NCBI GenBank assembly: GCA_015068825.1
Contig: SVJU01000004.1
Coordinates: 1-64,000, forward strand
Source: Oscillospiraceae bacterium
GTDB taxonomy: Bacteria; Bacillota; Clostridia; UMGS1810
Reading direction: 5' to 3'
DNA length: 64,000 bases
Positions 1 through 8,908 of the stretch are shown piece after piece. The notes under the pieces were generated by a model, which made no database searches, had not been told where the DNA came from, and worked only from the letters and a program-made list of their open reading frames with translations. The position numbers were made by a program, and so were the translations under genes. Position 1 is the first letter of the stretch; each line of letters opens with the position of its first letter.

Positions 1-208
1 CCCCTGCATATTTAACATCCAAAAGATTATCAACATCTTTCAGTGCAGTTTTAATGCCTGTCCATGCTTCATTTACGTCATATGTCCAAATTCCGTTTTT
101 GAACTCCGACGCCCAGACATAGTCACCCGAAGATACAGGAGAGTATTCACCGTTAATTTTAACAGCTTTAATTCGTGTTGAACCAAGCTCAATTCCAAGA
201 TAACTCAT
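1..208 (-). CDS. FGGY-family carbohydrate kinase, N-terminal fragment
   Basis: Only the first 69 codons lie in the window; the rest runs off the left edge. The protein starts MSYLGIELGSTRIKAVKI, the phosphate-1 ATP-binding loop of the hexokinase/actin-fold FGGY kinases, and a later GIWTYDVNEAWTGI segment fits the same domain. FGGY enzymes phosphorylate pentoses, hexuloses or glycerol in the cytoplasm. The substrate cannot be told from this fragment; the opening resembles clostridial ribulokinase/xylulokinase-like proteins. An AGAGAGAA stretch just upstream of the ATG is the likely ribosome binding site. Confidence 0.8.
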   Translation of the reverse strand, partial: MSYLGIELGSTRIKAVKINGEYSPVSSGDYVWASEFKNGIWTYDVNEAWTGIKTALKDVDNLLDVKYAG

Positions 209-269
209 AATTATTCTCTCTTTCTATTTATATTTTAATGTAGAACAGATGGTTTAGATGCAACCGTTC

Positions 270-400
270 AAAGGCTTCTCCTTGAGGAGAGGCTCCGCTG
301 TAGGCGGTGGTGAGGTGTAGATTGCGAAGGCAATCGTTATTTCACTCCACCTCATCCGAGTTTGCTTCGCAACCCACCTTCCCCTCAAGGGGAAGGCTTT
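270..400. repeat. Palindromic intergenic repeat element (about 130 bp)
   Basis: The ends are inverted copies of each other: AAAGGCTTCTCCTTGAGG on the left and CCTCAAGGGGAAGGCTTT on the right. Internal inverted parts are GGTGAGGTG and CACCTCATCC. Each arm also forms its own small hairpin. The element fills the gap between the sugar kinase and a broken membrane-protein gene. It has the same plan as the element at 45772-45900 but a different sequence, so the two look like variants of one class of non-autonomous, MITE/REP-like repeat common between genes of gut Clostridia (the last point is from memory). No coding potential is believed. Confidence 0.7.
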
Positions 401-458
401 CTTTTTTTCGCCAAAATTCGACATATCCATATTGTTCATATCAGGTTAGGATTAAAAA

Positions 459-838
459 TTATTTTAATTTTCTTTTTCTCGTTATAATAAAACTAACCAC
501 ACAAGCAATTGCAGTTATCACAAGTGCACCTATCATAATATCAAACAAAATTGCATTTACAGCATAATGTTCATCTGACATATGATAACAGTGTTTTAAA
601 TATATTTGTCCGCTTATGAAACAACCTATCATAAAAGAGATACTATTAAATTTCTTATCAAAAAGTTGAGAACACTCTTTGAAAAAAGATTATATATAGT
701 AAAAGCGACAATTATTATTAAAGAAATGCTTTCGTCAAAAGGCATTATAAATAACTCTTTATTTGAAATTGTAATTAGGTAATAACATATCCATAAGGGT
801 AACGGCAAAATATTTATTATAATATGCCTTGCTTTCAT
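459..838 (-). pseudogene. Small multi-pass membrane protein, frameshifted
   Basis: Reading from the ATG at 838 gives a hydrophobic N-terminal half (MKARHIIINILPLPLW, then a helix around FDESISLIIIVAFTIYNLF) that drifts into a stop at 629. Moving to the next frame at the run of six T (coding strand) at 682-687 continues through FFKECSQLFDKKFNS and two more hydrophobic segments to a basic end, RKRKLK, and a stop at 459. One extra T would restore a protein of about 126 residues with three or more membrane helices. I do not recognise the family. It may be a decayed gene, a phase-variable homopolymer or an assembly error. No good ribosome binding site is visible. Confidence 0.55.
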
Positions 839-954
839 TTAAGCACTTGACAAATTCTGACATCTATTAATTCCTACTACCAAGTTAGGTACAAACTCAT
901 TGGTATTGTGAAATATTTTTCTTACAAAACTAACAAATTGATAGCATAATCACT

Positions 955-1791
955 TTACTCATAAAAAGACATACCGCCCATATCAGCATAATGCGGTCTG
1001 TTATTATGTGCCCACGAAGAAGGTGCAACTTTGGAATTTATAAAATAAAGTGAATTTCTGGCAACATTGACACCGCAAAGTACACATTTTGCTGCAATAA
1101 TACTGTCTTTTGATGGAGTTATATTAAATTTATCGGTATGTGCCGGTGGAAACTGAACTCCGTATTTAGTATCAAAAATAACTTCTTTTACACTATTTGG
1201 AAACTTAGGTGATTTAACACGGTTTATTACTGTATTACCTACGCCAATCTTAACATTAAAAGGCTGATATCCACTTTCTATATGAATAATTTTACCAAGA
1301 TACATAATATCCTCATATGTATATGATACATCTTTACAATTTTCTAAAACTTCAACATTTGGAGCGGTTATTTTAACTGTCAAATAAAAATCATCCCAAT
1401 TAACATCATATTTCAACACTTCTGATATTGCTCTGACGGGGACAAATGTCAAATTATTATAAATAACCGAAGTATAATTTTTCTCAACACCATCTACAAG
1501 GCAATAATCTTTTTCTGGATAAAACACAAATGAATGTCCATCTTTTGTTATTTTTGCCCACAACTCTTTATCATTCCATTCAACCGATGCTCCTATTGCA
1601 TCAGAAAACGCACGAAGCGGAATATACGCACTGCCATCAATCAAAACAGGTTTTTGAGCACACTTTATAAAACTACCATTTATTTCTATATCAACAGGAA
1701 CATCATATCCACCGTAAGTATCTATAGCAAAACCTTTGATTGAAATTAGCATCATTATAAGAGCAATAACAAAAGTTATTTTTTTAAACAT
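955..1791 (-). CDS. Secreted stalk-domain protein with SleB/CwlJ-type cell-wall hydrolase domain
   Basis: A 278-residue protein with an N-terminal signal peptide (KKITFVIALIMMLISIKGFA). Residues about 30-145 form a copper-amine-oxidase-N-terminal-like 'stalk' domain with two IPLRAFSDAIGA/VPVRAISEVLKY repeats, a surface module common in Clostridia and unrelated to oxidase activity. The C-terminal 120 residues match Hydrolase_2: LGKIIHIESGYQPFNVKIGVGNTVINR carries the expected glutamate, followed by the GVQFPP region. SleB/CwlJ proteins cleave peptidoglycan, often spore cortex. Start: the ATG at 1791 lies 6 nt after GGAGG; the ATG at 1797 touches the GGAGG. The sigma-A promoter upstream argues for vegetative expression rather than a purely germination role. 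Confidence 0.8.
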   Translation of the reverse strand: MFKKITFVIALIMMLISIKGFAIDTYGGYDVPVDIEINGSFIKCAQKPVLIDGSAYIPLRAFSDAIGASVEWNDKELWAKITKDGHSFVFYPEKDYCLVDGVEKNYTSVIYNNLTFVPVRAISEVLKYDVNWDDFYLTVKITAPNVEVLENCKDVSYTYEDIMYLGKIIHIESGYQPFNVKIGVGNTVINRVKSPKFPNSVKEVIFDTKYGVQFPPAHTDKFNITPSKDSIIAAKCVLCGVNVARNSLYFINSKVAPSSWAHNNRPHYADMGGMSFYE

Positions 1792-1833
1792 ACACATCCT
1801 CCGTATATCATATTTTACAATATTTGCTCCTTT

Positions 1834-1862
1834 ATTATATCATTGCCTTAATTAATCGTCAA
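1834..1862 (-). promoter_or_regulatory. Sigma-A promoter for the SleB/CwlJ-domain gene
   Basis: On the minus strand: TTGACG, a 17-nt spacer ending in TGA, then TATAAT. The transcript would start about 35 nt before the ATG at 1791. Confidence 0.8.
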
Positions 1863-1874
1863 CTGCAATAAAAA

Positions 1875-1910
1875 ATAACGACAGATAAGAACTAACTTAT
1901 CTGTCGTTAT
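1875..1910 (-). terminator. Terminator of the S10-spc-alpha operon
   Basis: A perfect 15-bp stem (ATAACGACAGATAAG and its complement) with a 6-nt loop lies directly after the rplQ stop and is followed on the minus strand by a T-rich tract (TTATTTTTTATT). Confidence 0.9.
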
Positions 1911-1921
1911 ATTAAGCTTAA

Positions 1922-2263
1922 TTATACCAATTCAATAATTGCCATTTCAGCAGCATCGCCGCGTCTTGGTCCTATTTTAATAATTCTGGTATATCCGCCG
2001 TTTCTCTCGGCATACTTAGGAGCTATTTCGTTAAATAGCTTTGTAACAACATCCTCTTTTGTGATAAAAGAAAGCGCCTGCCTTCTTGTATGAAGAGTAT
2101 TTTGTTTACCCAAGGTTATCATTTTTTCAGCCAAGCTTCTAACCTCTTTTGCCTTGAAAACAGTTGTTTCAATTTTACCGTTTTCCAAAAGCTGAGTGGT
2201 TAAGTTTTTAAGCATTGCGATTCTGTGATCGGTAGCTTTACCTAATTTTCTTGTACCCGGCAT
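1922..2263 (-). CDS. rplQ: 50S ribosomal protein L17
   Basis: 113 residues opening [21 protein letters not shown], the invariant L17 start, and ending in [15 protein letters not shown]; full family length. L17 lies near the exit tunnel of the large subunit. It is the last gene of the S10-spc-alpha unit, 28 nt after rpoA and followed by a strong terminator. Confidence 0.97.
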   Translation of the reverse strand: MPGTRKLGKATDHRIAMLKNLTTQLLENGKIETTVFKAKEVRSLAEKMITLGKQNTLHTRRQALSFITKEDVVTKLFNEIAPKYAERNGGYTRIIKIGPRRGDAAEMAIIELV

Positions 2264-2291
2264 AACACATATACCTCCTTTATACTAAATT

Positions 2292-3248
2292 TTAGTCATC
2301 ATATGTTTCTTTTGAAAACATTAATCCCAAAGCAGCAAGCTTTGCAATAACCTCTTCTAAAGATTTTCTACCAAGGTTTCTTACTTTCATCATTTCGCTT
2401 TCAGATTTGTTAACCAAATCTTCAACAGTATTGATGCCTGCTCTCTTTAAGCAGTTGAAAGAACGAACAGAAAGGTCTAATTCTTCAATAGTAAGTTCTA
2501 ACACCTTGTCTTTTTTGTTATCTTCTTTTTCAACCATAATATCTTTATGTTTAATCTCATCTGTTAAATCGATAAACAAACTCATATGGTCGTTTAAGAT
2601 TTTTGCACTTAAGCTTAATGCCTCTTCAGGTGTAATAGTACCGTCTGACCAAAGCTCTAATGAAAGCTTGTCATAATCGGTTACCTGACCAACACGAGTG
2701 TTGGTTACATTATAGTTTACCTTGCAGATGGGAGAATAGATAGAATCGACCGGAATTACACCGATTATGCTCTGCATATTCTCTTTGTTCTTTTCAGCAG
2801 AAACATAGCCTCTGCCGTTTGCAAGAGTAATTTCCATATAAAGCTTTGCGTTGTCGTCAAGTGTTGCGATATGAAGGTCTTTGTTGATAATTTCAACTTC
2901 AGAATCACATTTAATATCGCCTGCTTTAACTTCGCCAGCGCCGGTTGCATCTATATAGACAGTTTTTGGAACATCGCTGTATACAACGGTTATAAGCTTT
3001 TTAATATTTAAAATAATTTCTGTTACATCTTCTTTTACTCCTGGAATTGTACAAAATTCGTGAAGTACTCCGTCGATTTTTACAGAAATTGCAGCCGAAC
3101 CGGGAAGTGACGATAAAAGTACTCTTCTTAAAGAGTTACCTAATGTAATGCCATATCCTCTTTCTAAAGGTTCAACCTCAAATCTGGCATAAGTACCGTC
3201 GTCGCTTCGTTCCACACATTCAACTTTGGGTTTCTCCATTTCTATCAT
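2292..3248 (-). CDS. rpoA: RNA polymerase subunit alpha
   Basis: 318 residues. The N-terminal dimerisation domain shows the hallmark [20 protein letters not shown]; a charged linker ([16 protein letters not shown]) leads to the C-terminal domain, with [23 protein letters not shown] and [11 protein letters not shown], which contacts promoter UP elements and activators. The dimer nucleates core polymerase assembly. It lies between rpsD and rplQ as in most Firmicutes, with GGAGG 12 nt upstream of the ATG. Confidence 0.98.
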   Translation of the reverse strand: MIEMEKPKVECVERSDDGTYARFEVEPLERGYGITLGNSLRRVLLSSLPGSAAISVKIDGVLHEFCTIPGVKEDVTEIILNIKKLITVVYSDVPKTVYIDATGAGEVKAGDIKCDSEVEIINKDLHIATLDDNAKLYMEITLANGRGYVSAEKNKENMQSIIGVIPVDSIYSPICKVNYNVTNTRVGQVTDYDKLSLELWSDGTITPEEALSLSAKILNDHMSLFIDLTDEIKHKDIMVEKEDNKKDKVLELTIEELDLSVRSFNCLKRAGINTVEDLVNKSESEMMKVRNLGRKSLEEVIAKLAALGLMFSKETYDD

Positions 3249-3286
3249 AACTTATACAACCCTCCATTCTAACGTTATTTCAATTA

Positions 3287-3880
3287 TTACTTAGAATACA
3301 ACTCAATGATTAAGTGTTCTTCAACTTCATAATCAATATCGTCTCTCTGTGCTAAAGCAATAACTTTACCAGTCAAAGTGTTTTTATCCATATCAAGCCA
3401 CTTTGGAACTAATCTTGTAGAATTAGCTTCAACGATATCTTTCATTCTGTCTGAATTCTGAGTTTTTTCTTTAAGAGAAATAACATCTCCAACTTTAACA
3501 CTGTATGAAGGTATATCAAGTCTTTTACCATTTACAAGAATGTGACCATGGTTTACCAACTGTCTTGATTCTCTTCTTGTATTAGCAAGACCTAATCTGA
3601 ACACTACATTATCCAATCTTGACTCCAAAATCTGAAGCAAGTTTTCACCGGTGATTCCCGGCATTTTCATTGCTAATTCATAATATTTATGGAACTGCTT
3701 TTCAAGCATGCCGTATATAAACTTAACTTTCTGTTTTTCAGTAAGCTGGCGGCCATATTCGCTCTGTTTTCTTCTCATAGGCTTCGGATTTCTGTTTGAG
3801 CTTTTATCAATACCCATAACAGAAGGCTCAATGCCTAATGTCCTGCATCTTTTTAATACAGGTTGCATATTTCTTGCCAT
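3287..3880 (-). CDS. rpsD: 30S ribosomal protein S4
   Basis: 197 residues with an S4 RNA-binding domain in the centre (RLDNVVFRLGLANTRRESRQLVNHGHILVNGKRLDIPS). S4 nucleates 30S assembly on the 5' domain of 16S rRNA. The N-terminal part has only one cysteine, so this is the zinc-free form. In Bacillus rpsD stands alone and is self-regulated, whereas here it sits in the alpha operon between rpsK and rpoA, as in many Clostridia. Confidence 0.97.
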   Translation of the reverse strand: MARNMQPVLKRCRTLGIEPSVMGIDKSSNRNPKPMRRKQSEYGRQLTEKQKVKFIYGMLEKQFHKYYELAMKMPGITGENLLQILESRLDNVVFRLGLANTRRESRQLVNHGHILVNGKRLDIPSYSVKVGDVISLKEKTQNSDRMKDIVEANSTRLVPKWLDMDKNTLTGKVIALAQRDDIDYEVEEHLIIELYSK

Positions 3881-3912
3881 TTATTTATCCTCCTTACTTT
3901 GAAAATTTCAAA

Positions 3913-4302
3913 TCAAACTCTTCTTCTCTTAGGCGGTCTGCAACCGTTGTGAGGAATAGGAGTTACATCTTTAATCATGCTAACTTCCAAACCAGCAGTC
4001 TGAAGTGCTCTGATAGCAGCTTCTCTACCTGCGCCCGGACCTTTAACATAAACTTCAACTGATTTTAAACCATGCTCCATTGCAGCTTTAGCAGCAGTTT
4101 CTGCAGCCATCTGTGAAGCAAACGGTGTGCTTTTTCTTGAGCCTCTGAAGCCCAAACCGCCTGCACTTGCCCATGAAAGAGCATTACCAGCGGTGTCTGT
4201 GATTGTAACGATTGTATTATTGAAAGAGGAACGGATATGTGCAGCTCCTTTTTCAATATTTTTCTTTTCGCGTCTTTTACGCACTTTTTTAACCTGAGCC
4301 AT
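3913..4302 (-). CDS. rpsK: 30S ribosomal protein S11
   Basis: 129 residues including [15 protein letters not shown], the [14 protein letters not shown] loop and the basic C-terminus [11 protein letters not shown], all typical of S11, which lines the mRNA exit on the platform of the small subunit. It lies 16 nt after rpsM. Confidence 0.97.
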   Translation of the reverse strand: MAQVKKVRKRREKKNIEKGAAHIRSSFNNTIVTITDTAGNALSWASAGGLGFRGSRKSTPFASQMAAETAAKAAMEHGLKSVEVYVKGPGAGREAAIRALQTAGLEVSMIKDVTPIPHNGCRPPKRRRV

Positions 4303-4318
4303 TTAATACCCTCCCTTT

Positions 4319-4687
4319 CTATTTTTTCTTATTAGCCATTGTCTTTCTAGGACCTTTTCTTGTTCTTGCGTTTGTTTTAGATCTCTGACCTCTTACAGGA
4401 AGACCTTTTCTGTGACGCAATCCACGATAGCATCCTATTTCAATAAGTCTTTTAATATCAAGTGCAGTCTGTCTTCTTAAGTCACCCTCCACCTGATAAT
4501 CTTTATCTATTGCAGCTCTTAGTTTAGAAACCTCGTCCTCTGTTAAGTCTTTAACACGAGTATCGGGATTTATACCTGTTTCGCTTAAAATTTTGTTTGA
4601 AGATTTTCTGCCGATACCATAAATATATGTTAGGCCAATCTCAACTCTTTTTTCGTTAGGTAAATCAACACCAGCTATTCTAGCCAT
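4319..4687 (-). CDS. rpsM: 30S ribosomal protein S13
   Basis: 122 residues starting [26 protein letters not shown], with a helix-two-turn-helix region and the basic tail [18 protein letters not shown] that reaches toward the P-site tRNA. AAGGAGG precedes the start at good spacing. The 138-nt gap upstream of it, after rpmJ, holds a candidate structured RNA. Confidence 0.97.
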   Translation of the reverse strand: MARIAGVDLPNEKRVEIGLTYIYGIGRKSSNKILSETGINPDTRVKDLTEDEVSKLRAAIDKDYQVEGDLRRQTALDIKRLIEIGCYRGLRHRKGLPVRGQRSKTNARTRKGPRKTMANKKK

Positions 4688-4739
4688 TATTACACCTCCT
4701 TAAAAATTATAAACAAACATTACTAAATTTTATATATAA

Positions 4740-4802
4740 AACCTTTAGGGGTTACAGATAAGCTTAAACAAACTTTCCGTACAGCCGCCCCCTTTTAAGG
4801 TT
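4740..4802 (-). promoter_or_regulatory. Candidate structured RNA element upstream of rpsM
   Basis: In the otherwise tightly packed operon, the rpmJ-rpsM gap is 138 nt. On the minus strand AACCTT-AAA-AGGGG pairs with CCCCT-A-AAGGTT across a 36-nt interior that includes GCGGCTGTACGGAAAG. This closed helix about 50 nt upstream of the rpsM ribosome binding site suggests a cis-acting ribosomal-protein control element. The structure is seen; the function is inference. Confidence 0.4.
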
Positions 4803-4825
4803 AAAGGCATGTTATAGAGTATTTA

Positions 4826-4939
4826 TCAACCCTGTTTCTGTTTGTGTTTAGGGTTTTCGCAAATAACCATTATATTGCCTTTTCTTTTAATGATTTTGCA
4901 TTTTTCGCAAATAGGTTTAACTGAAGGTCTTACTTTCAT
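4826..4939 (-). CDS. rpmJ: 50S ribosomal protein L36
   Basis: 37 residues, [20 protein letters not shown] through NPKHKQKQG, with the zinc ribbon C-x2-C-x12-C-x4-H of the zinc-binding form of L36. AGGAGG lies upstream. The order infA-rpmJ-rpsM is the usual one. The gene is short but unmistakable. Confidence 0.95.
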   Translation of the reverse strand: MKVRPSVKPICEKCKIIKRKGNIMVICENPKHKQKQG

Positions 4940-5011
4940 TTTTATTCCTCCTAAATCATTTTAAAATCTCGAAATAATATTACTAAAGGTTTTCATTTGT
5001 TTTAAAAATGT

Positions 5012-5230
5012 TTATTTTGCTCTCCAGGTGATTCTTCCACGAGTTAAATCATAAGGTGACATTTCAACTGTAACCTTATCACCCGGAAGGATTCTTATAA
5101 AATTCATTCTAAGCTTTCCTGAGATATGAGCAAGTATTCTGTGCCCATTTTCAAACTCAACCTGAAACATTGCATTGGGGAGTGCCTCAATAACAGTACC
5201 CTCAAGCTCTAATACATCTTCCTTTGCCAA
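5012..5230 (-). CDS. infA: Translation initiation factor IF-1
   Basis: 72 residues, [20 protein letters not shown], followed by the OB-fold core [42 protein letters not shown] (quoted here as parts of the S1-like domain). IF-1 occupies the A site during initiation. It has the family length, with AAAGGAGG upstream, and sits between the KOW-domain gene and rpmJ. Confidence 0.97.
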   Translation of the reverse strand: MAKEDVLELEGTVIEALPNAMFQVEFENGHRILAHISGKLRMNFIRILPGDKVTVEMSPYDLTRGRITWRAK

Positions 5231-5244
5231 GACAAAAACCTCCT

Positions 5245-5535
5245 TTATAATACATTTTCTTCATTAATTCTGTTTCCTAAAAAATTTGAAATTGCATATC
5301 TTACTTCTTTGTTTGTAACCTTATTTAAAGAACTTAATCTGTTTTCAATAAAGTTATCAACTTTGCCTGTAAGCTTTAAATGCTTTATTTTCTTCTTTTT
5401 AGGAGTGCTTACTTTTCTGCCTTTGCCGTCTGCAATGAAAAGATATTCATTTTCAACAGCTAAAACAATAAAGCATTTTCCCGCATCTCTGCCGGCAGTT
5501 GCGTACACAAACTCACCCGGATGAGCGTCCAACAC
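5245..5535 (-). CDS. KOW-domain RNA-binding protein (L14e-like)
   Basis: 96 residues. The N-terminal 45 residues form a KOW/SH3-like fold ([20 protein letters not shown]) and the middle is basic ([10 protein letters not shown]). Firmicutes carry this small protein between map and infA; it resembles archaeal/eukaryotic L14e and its exact role is not established. The GTG at 5535 has GAGG 8 nt upstream and is preferred over the following TTG codon. Confidence 0.85.
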   Translation of the reverse strand: MLDAHPGEFVYATAGRDAGKCFIVLAVENEYLFIADGKGRKVSTPKKKKIKHLKLTGKVDNFIENRLSSLNKVTNKEVRYAISNFLGNRINEENVL

Positions 5536-5565
5536 ATATCACCTCTACTTAATATAACAACACGA

Positions 5566-6312
5566 TTACACCATAGTAAGAATTAAAGGTTCACCATCTG
5601 TTACAACAATGGTATTTTCATAATGAGCGGCTAACTTTCCGTCAGCTGTAACAACTGTCCAGCCATCGTCAAGAACATTTGTTTCTGCCCTTCCCATATT
5701 AACCATTGGCTCAATTGCCAAAGTCATATTTCTCATTAGTCTGTTACCATGCCCGAACTTTCCGTAATTTGGAATTTCGGGATCTTCGTGAAGATTTTTT
5801 CCGATTCCGTGACCGCAATAATTTCTTACGATACTAAAACCGTTGCCTTCAACATAATCCTGAATGGTTGATGATATGCTAAACAGTCTTTCGCCCTGTT
5901 TTGCGTATCGGATTCCTTCAAAAAAACTCTTTTGTGTAACATCGATTAGCTTTTTGGCATCATCACTTATGTTTCCTACTGCAAAAGTTCTTGCAGCATC
6001 ACTGTGATAACCGTCTTTTATGCATCCGACATCAATACTTATTATATCGCCATCACAAAGCTTATAATTCGACGGAATGCCGTGAATAACCACATTATTT
6101 ACCGAGGAACATATACTGGCGGGAAAACCGTTATAATTAAGAAACGACGGCTTTGCCTCTGAGCTTAGTATATATTCTTTCGCGATTTTATCAAGTTCGG
6201 CAGTTGTTACGCCGGGTTTGATGTAAGGCTTTAATGTTTCGAAAACATTTGCCGTAATCCTACCCGAGCGCATCATTTTTTCTACCTCGCCTTTAGATTT
6301 TATATAAATCAT
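5566..6312 (-). CDS. map: Methionine aminopeptidase, type I
   Basis: 248 residues. It removes the initiator methionine from nascent proteins. The metal ligands of the pita-bread fold are visible: ISIDVGCIKDGYHSDAARTF (two Asp), GHGIGKNLHE (His), LAIEPMV (Glu) and a final Glu in AHYENTIVV. It starts 1 nt after the adk stop, which indicates translational coupling, as in many Firmicute spc operons. Confidence 0.96.
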   Translation of the reverse strand: MIYIKSKGEVEKMMRSGRITANVFETLKPYIKPGVTTAELDKIAKEYILSSEAKPSFLNYNGFPASICSSVNNVVIHGIPSNYKLCDGDIISIDVGCIKDGYHSDAARTFAVGNISDDAKKLIDVTQKSFFEGIRYAKQGERLFSISSTIQDYVEGNGFSIVRNYCGHGIGKNLHEDPEIPNYGKFGHGNRLMRNMTLAIEPMVNMGRAETNVLDDGWTVVTADGKLAAHYENTIVVTDGEPLILTMV

Positions 6313-6313
6313 A

Positions 6314-6946
6314 TTACTTCTCCAATATTGCTACAATACTCTTGGTTGTTGCTTCAATTCCTTCTGTTCCGCAAACCTTGTGAAGAATATTTTTGCCTTC
6401 ATAATAATCTTTTAAAGCTTCTGTCTGGTCATGGTAAACCTCAAGTCTTGCTTTAATAGTTTCAGGCTCATCATCGGGCCTTGTTACTAACGGAGCACCA
6501 CATTTATCACAAACATCACCTTTTTTAGAAGGATTATTTGTAATATGGAAGGTTGCTCTGCACTTAGAACATTCTCTTCTTCCCGAAAGTCTTTTTATAA
6601 TATCTTCATCATCAACTTCGATAGAAATAACATAATCTATCAAAATTCCCAAGTCATATAGCGCATCGGCTTGTTTAACCGTTCTTGGAAAACCGTCAAG
6701 AATGAAACCATTCTCGCAATCTTTTTCAGCCAAACGATTTTTGATTATTTCAATAACTATGTCGTCAGATACAAGCTGACCGCTCTCAATGATTGATTTA
6801 ACTTTATTTCCAAGTTCACTGCCGCTTTTAATCGATTCACGAATAATTGCGCCTGTTGAAATTGTTGGAATGTTATATTTTTCATTAAGAATTTCAGCCT
6901 GTGTACCTTTGCCCGCACCAGGGGCACCAAGCATAATAATTTTCAT
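6314..6946 (-). CDS. adk: Adenylate kinase
   Basis: 210 residues; interconverts ATP + AMP and 2 ADP. The P-loop is GAPGAGKGTQ near residue 7, the AMP-binding segment holds FILDGFPRT, and the LID domain carries a structural zinc site (CSKC ... CDKC), as in other Gram-positive long-form adenylate kinases. Adjacent to secY and map. Confidence 0.97.
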   Translation of the reverse strand: MKIIMLGAPGAGKGTQAEILNEKYNIPTISTGAIIRESIKSGSELGNKVKSIIESGQLVSDDIVIEIIKNRLAEKDCENGFILDGFPRTVKQADALYDLGILIDYVISIEVDDEDIIKRLSGRRECSKCRATFHITNNPSKKGDVCDKCGAPLVTRPDDEPETIKARLEVYHDQTEALKDYYEGKNILHKVCGTEGIEATTKSIVAILEK

Positions 6947-6969
6947 ATAATAATCTCCTACGAAATTTA

Positions 6970-8217
6970 TTAATCTAAAAATCCTTTGTAATGACGCATT
7001 AGCATCTGAGATTCAATCTGTTTAACAGTTTCAAGCGCAACACCTACTAAAATTAGTAGTGATGAACCAGCAAGTGAAATCTGGAACATTGTGTATTTTG
7101 CAACAATCTGTGGAGCAACAGCTATTAAACCTAAGAATACTGCACCTGCCAAGGTAATTTTAACTAATACTCGGTTAATAAAATCGCTTGTAGGCTTGCC
7201 CGGTCTGATACCAGGAACAAATCCACCGTTTTTCTTCATATTATTTGCAACTTCAATTGGATTGAACTGAATTGCTGTATAGAAATATGTGAAGAAAATA
7301 ATTAATACAAAATATAAGATAATATAAATCCATGATGTTGGATTAAATATCTGTTTTGTGCTTCCCATAAACTGTGCAATAGTCTGTGGGAAAGAAAGAA
7401 TTGACATTGCAAAGATAATTGGAATAACGCCTGCCATAGCAACTTTAATCGGAATGTGAGTGCTTTGACCACCGTACATTTTTCTTCCAACCATTCTTTT
7501 TGCATACTGAACAGGAATTCTTCTTTCAGCATCATTGATGAATACAACAAGAATTATAGAAATTGCAGAAACAAGAATTACAGCTATTAAAGAAATAACT
7601 GAACCTATACCTTCAGCAGCTCTGAAGTTTGCAACTAAAGCTACAATATCACTTGGTAATCTTGAAACGATACCAGCAAAAATGATGATTGAAATACCAT
7701 TGCCAACACCATTTTCTGTTATCTGTTCGCCAAGCCACATCAAAAATGCAGTACCTGCTGTGAATGAGAAGGTGATAAGGATAAATGATAAAACACCAGG
7801 ATTTGTAATACCGTTTCTTAGCGCAATATAAAGACCTGTAGCCTGAATAAATGCTAAAATAACAGTGCCGTATCTTGTCCAGGCAGCAATTTTCTTTCTG
7901 CCTTCTTCGCCTTCTTTAGCCATTCTTTCCAACGCGGGGATAGCAACTGTTAAAAGCTGCATAATAATTGACGAGTTGATGTATGGGGTAATACTCATAG
8001 CAAAAATTGTTGCATTACCAAACGCACCACCCGAGAATAAATCCAACATTCCAAAAAGGTTGTTACCCTCGCCTATCATACTCTGAAGTGCTCCTCTGTC
8101 AAGACCTGGAACTGGAATATAAGAACCAAGTCTGAAGATAGCAATCATAAATAAAGTAAATAAAATCTTTTTTCGAAGATCTGGGATTTTCCAAGCATTT
8201 CTAATTGTCTGAAACAC
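6970..8217 (-). CDS. secY: Protein translocase subunit SecY
   Basis: 415 residues with ten hydrophobic helices. The plug and first helices (FRLGSYIPVPGLD), the YINSSIIMQLL segment, the cytoplasmic loop VQYAKRMVGRKMYGGQSTHIP and the C-terminal MLMRHYKGF are diagnostic. It forms the membrane channel with SecE (49125-49340). It is slightly shorter than the usual 425-440 residues but complete in its core. One base separates it from rplO. Confidence 0.97.
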   Translation of the reverse strand: MFQTIRNAWKIPDLRKKILFTLFMIAIFRLGSYIPVPGLDRGALQSMIGEGNNLFGMLDLFSGGAFGNATIFAMSITPYINSSIIMQLLTVAIPALERMAKEGEEGRKKIAAWTRYGTVILAFIQATGLYIALRNGITNPGVLSFILITFSFTAGTAFLMWLGEQITENGVGNGISIIIFAGIVSRLPSDIVALVANFRAAEGIGSVISLIAVILVSAISIILVVFINDAERRIPVQYAKRMVGRKMYGGQSTHIPIKVAMAGVIPIIFAMSILSFPQTIAQFMGSTKQIFNPTSWIYIILYFVLIIFFTYFYTAIQFNPIEVANNMKKNGGFVPGIRPGKPTSDFINRVLVKITLAGAVFLGLIAVAPQIVAKYTMFQISLAGSSLLILVGVALETVKQIESQMLMRHYKGFLD

Positions 8218-8218
8218 C

Positions 8219-8659
8219 TTACATCACCTCAGCCTTTCCTCCGGCTGCTTCAATCTTTTCCTTTGCAGTACCGGTAAATTTAGCAGCTTTAACTGTTAGT
8301 TTAACGTTTAGTTCTCCGTTTCCTAACACCTTAACGCCATCGCATACTTTCTTAATAATTCCGGCTTCTTTTAAAGCTTTAGCATCTACGACTGCACCGG
8401 ATTCAAATTTATTCAAATCTGAAACTTTTATTTCAACATATTCTTTAGCAAAGATATTTGTAAATCCACGTTTCGGCAATCTTCTGTAAATAGGCATCTG
8501 ACCACCTTCAAAGCCTATTCTTACACCGCCGCCTGAACGAGCATTCTGACCTTTATGTCCACGACCTGAAGTTTTTCCAAGTCCTGAACCGTGTCCTCTA
8601 CCCACTCTTTTTCTGCTTTTTACAGAACCTTCGCTTGGAGCAAGTTCAAATAATTTCAT
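8219..8659 (-). CDS. rplO: 50S ribosomal protein L15
   Basis: 146 residues starting [20 protein letters not shown], then the glycine/arginine-rich [19 protein letters not shown] that threads into 23S rRNA. The ATG at 8659 is chosen because GGAGG lies 8 nt upstream; a GTG nine bases earlier overlaps that ribosome binding site. Located between rpmD and secY as usual. Confidence 0.96.
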   Translation of the reverse strand: MKLFELAPSEGSVKSRKRVGRGHGSGLGKTSGRGHKGQNARSGGGVRIGFEGGQMPIYRRLPKRGFTNIFAKEYVEIKVSDLNKFESGAVVDAKALKEAGIIKKVCDGVKVLGNGELNVKLTVKAAKFTGTAKEKIEAAGGKAEVM

Positions 8660-8679
8660 GCAAGACACCTCCTTTTAGT

Positions 8680-8859
8680 TTATATTTCCTCAACCTTAAC
8701 CAAGTGCTTGATTTTTGTAACCATACCTCTGATTTGAGGACAATCTTCATGTGTTTTTTCGTCTCTTATTTTTTTAAGGCCTAAAGCTGCAACTGTTGCA
8801 ATCTGATCTTTTTTGCAACCATAAAAGCTTTTAACCAAAGTTACTTTAATCTTCGCCAT
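8680..8859 (-). CDS. rpmD: 50S ribosomal protein L30
   Basis: 59 residues starting [20 protein letters not shown] and ending [10 protein letters not shown], the bacterial short form. The ATG at 8859 lies 8 nt after AGGAGG; a longer reading would begin inside the ribosome binding site. Between rpsE and rplO. Confidence 0.95.
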   Translation of the reverse strand: MAKIKVTLVKSFYGCKKDQIATVAALGLKKIRDEKTHEDCPQIRGMVTKIKHLVKVEEI

Positions 8860-8908
8860 TTTAAATTCCTCCTGCAATAAATTTTAAAGCATTTTTCATA
8901 TGCTTAAA

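Noticed and set aside
254-567. Open frames on both strands across the repeat at 270-400
   Set aside because: They arise from the palindromic repeat and its flanks; no ribosome binding site and no protein-like pattern.
629-838. Programmed -1 frameshift at the T6 run of the broken membrane protein
   Set aside because: The in-frame codons (CTT TTT TCA) do not make a proper slippery heptamer, and no stimulatory stem or internal Shine-Dalgarno was seen. A lost T is simpler.
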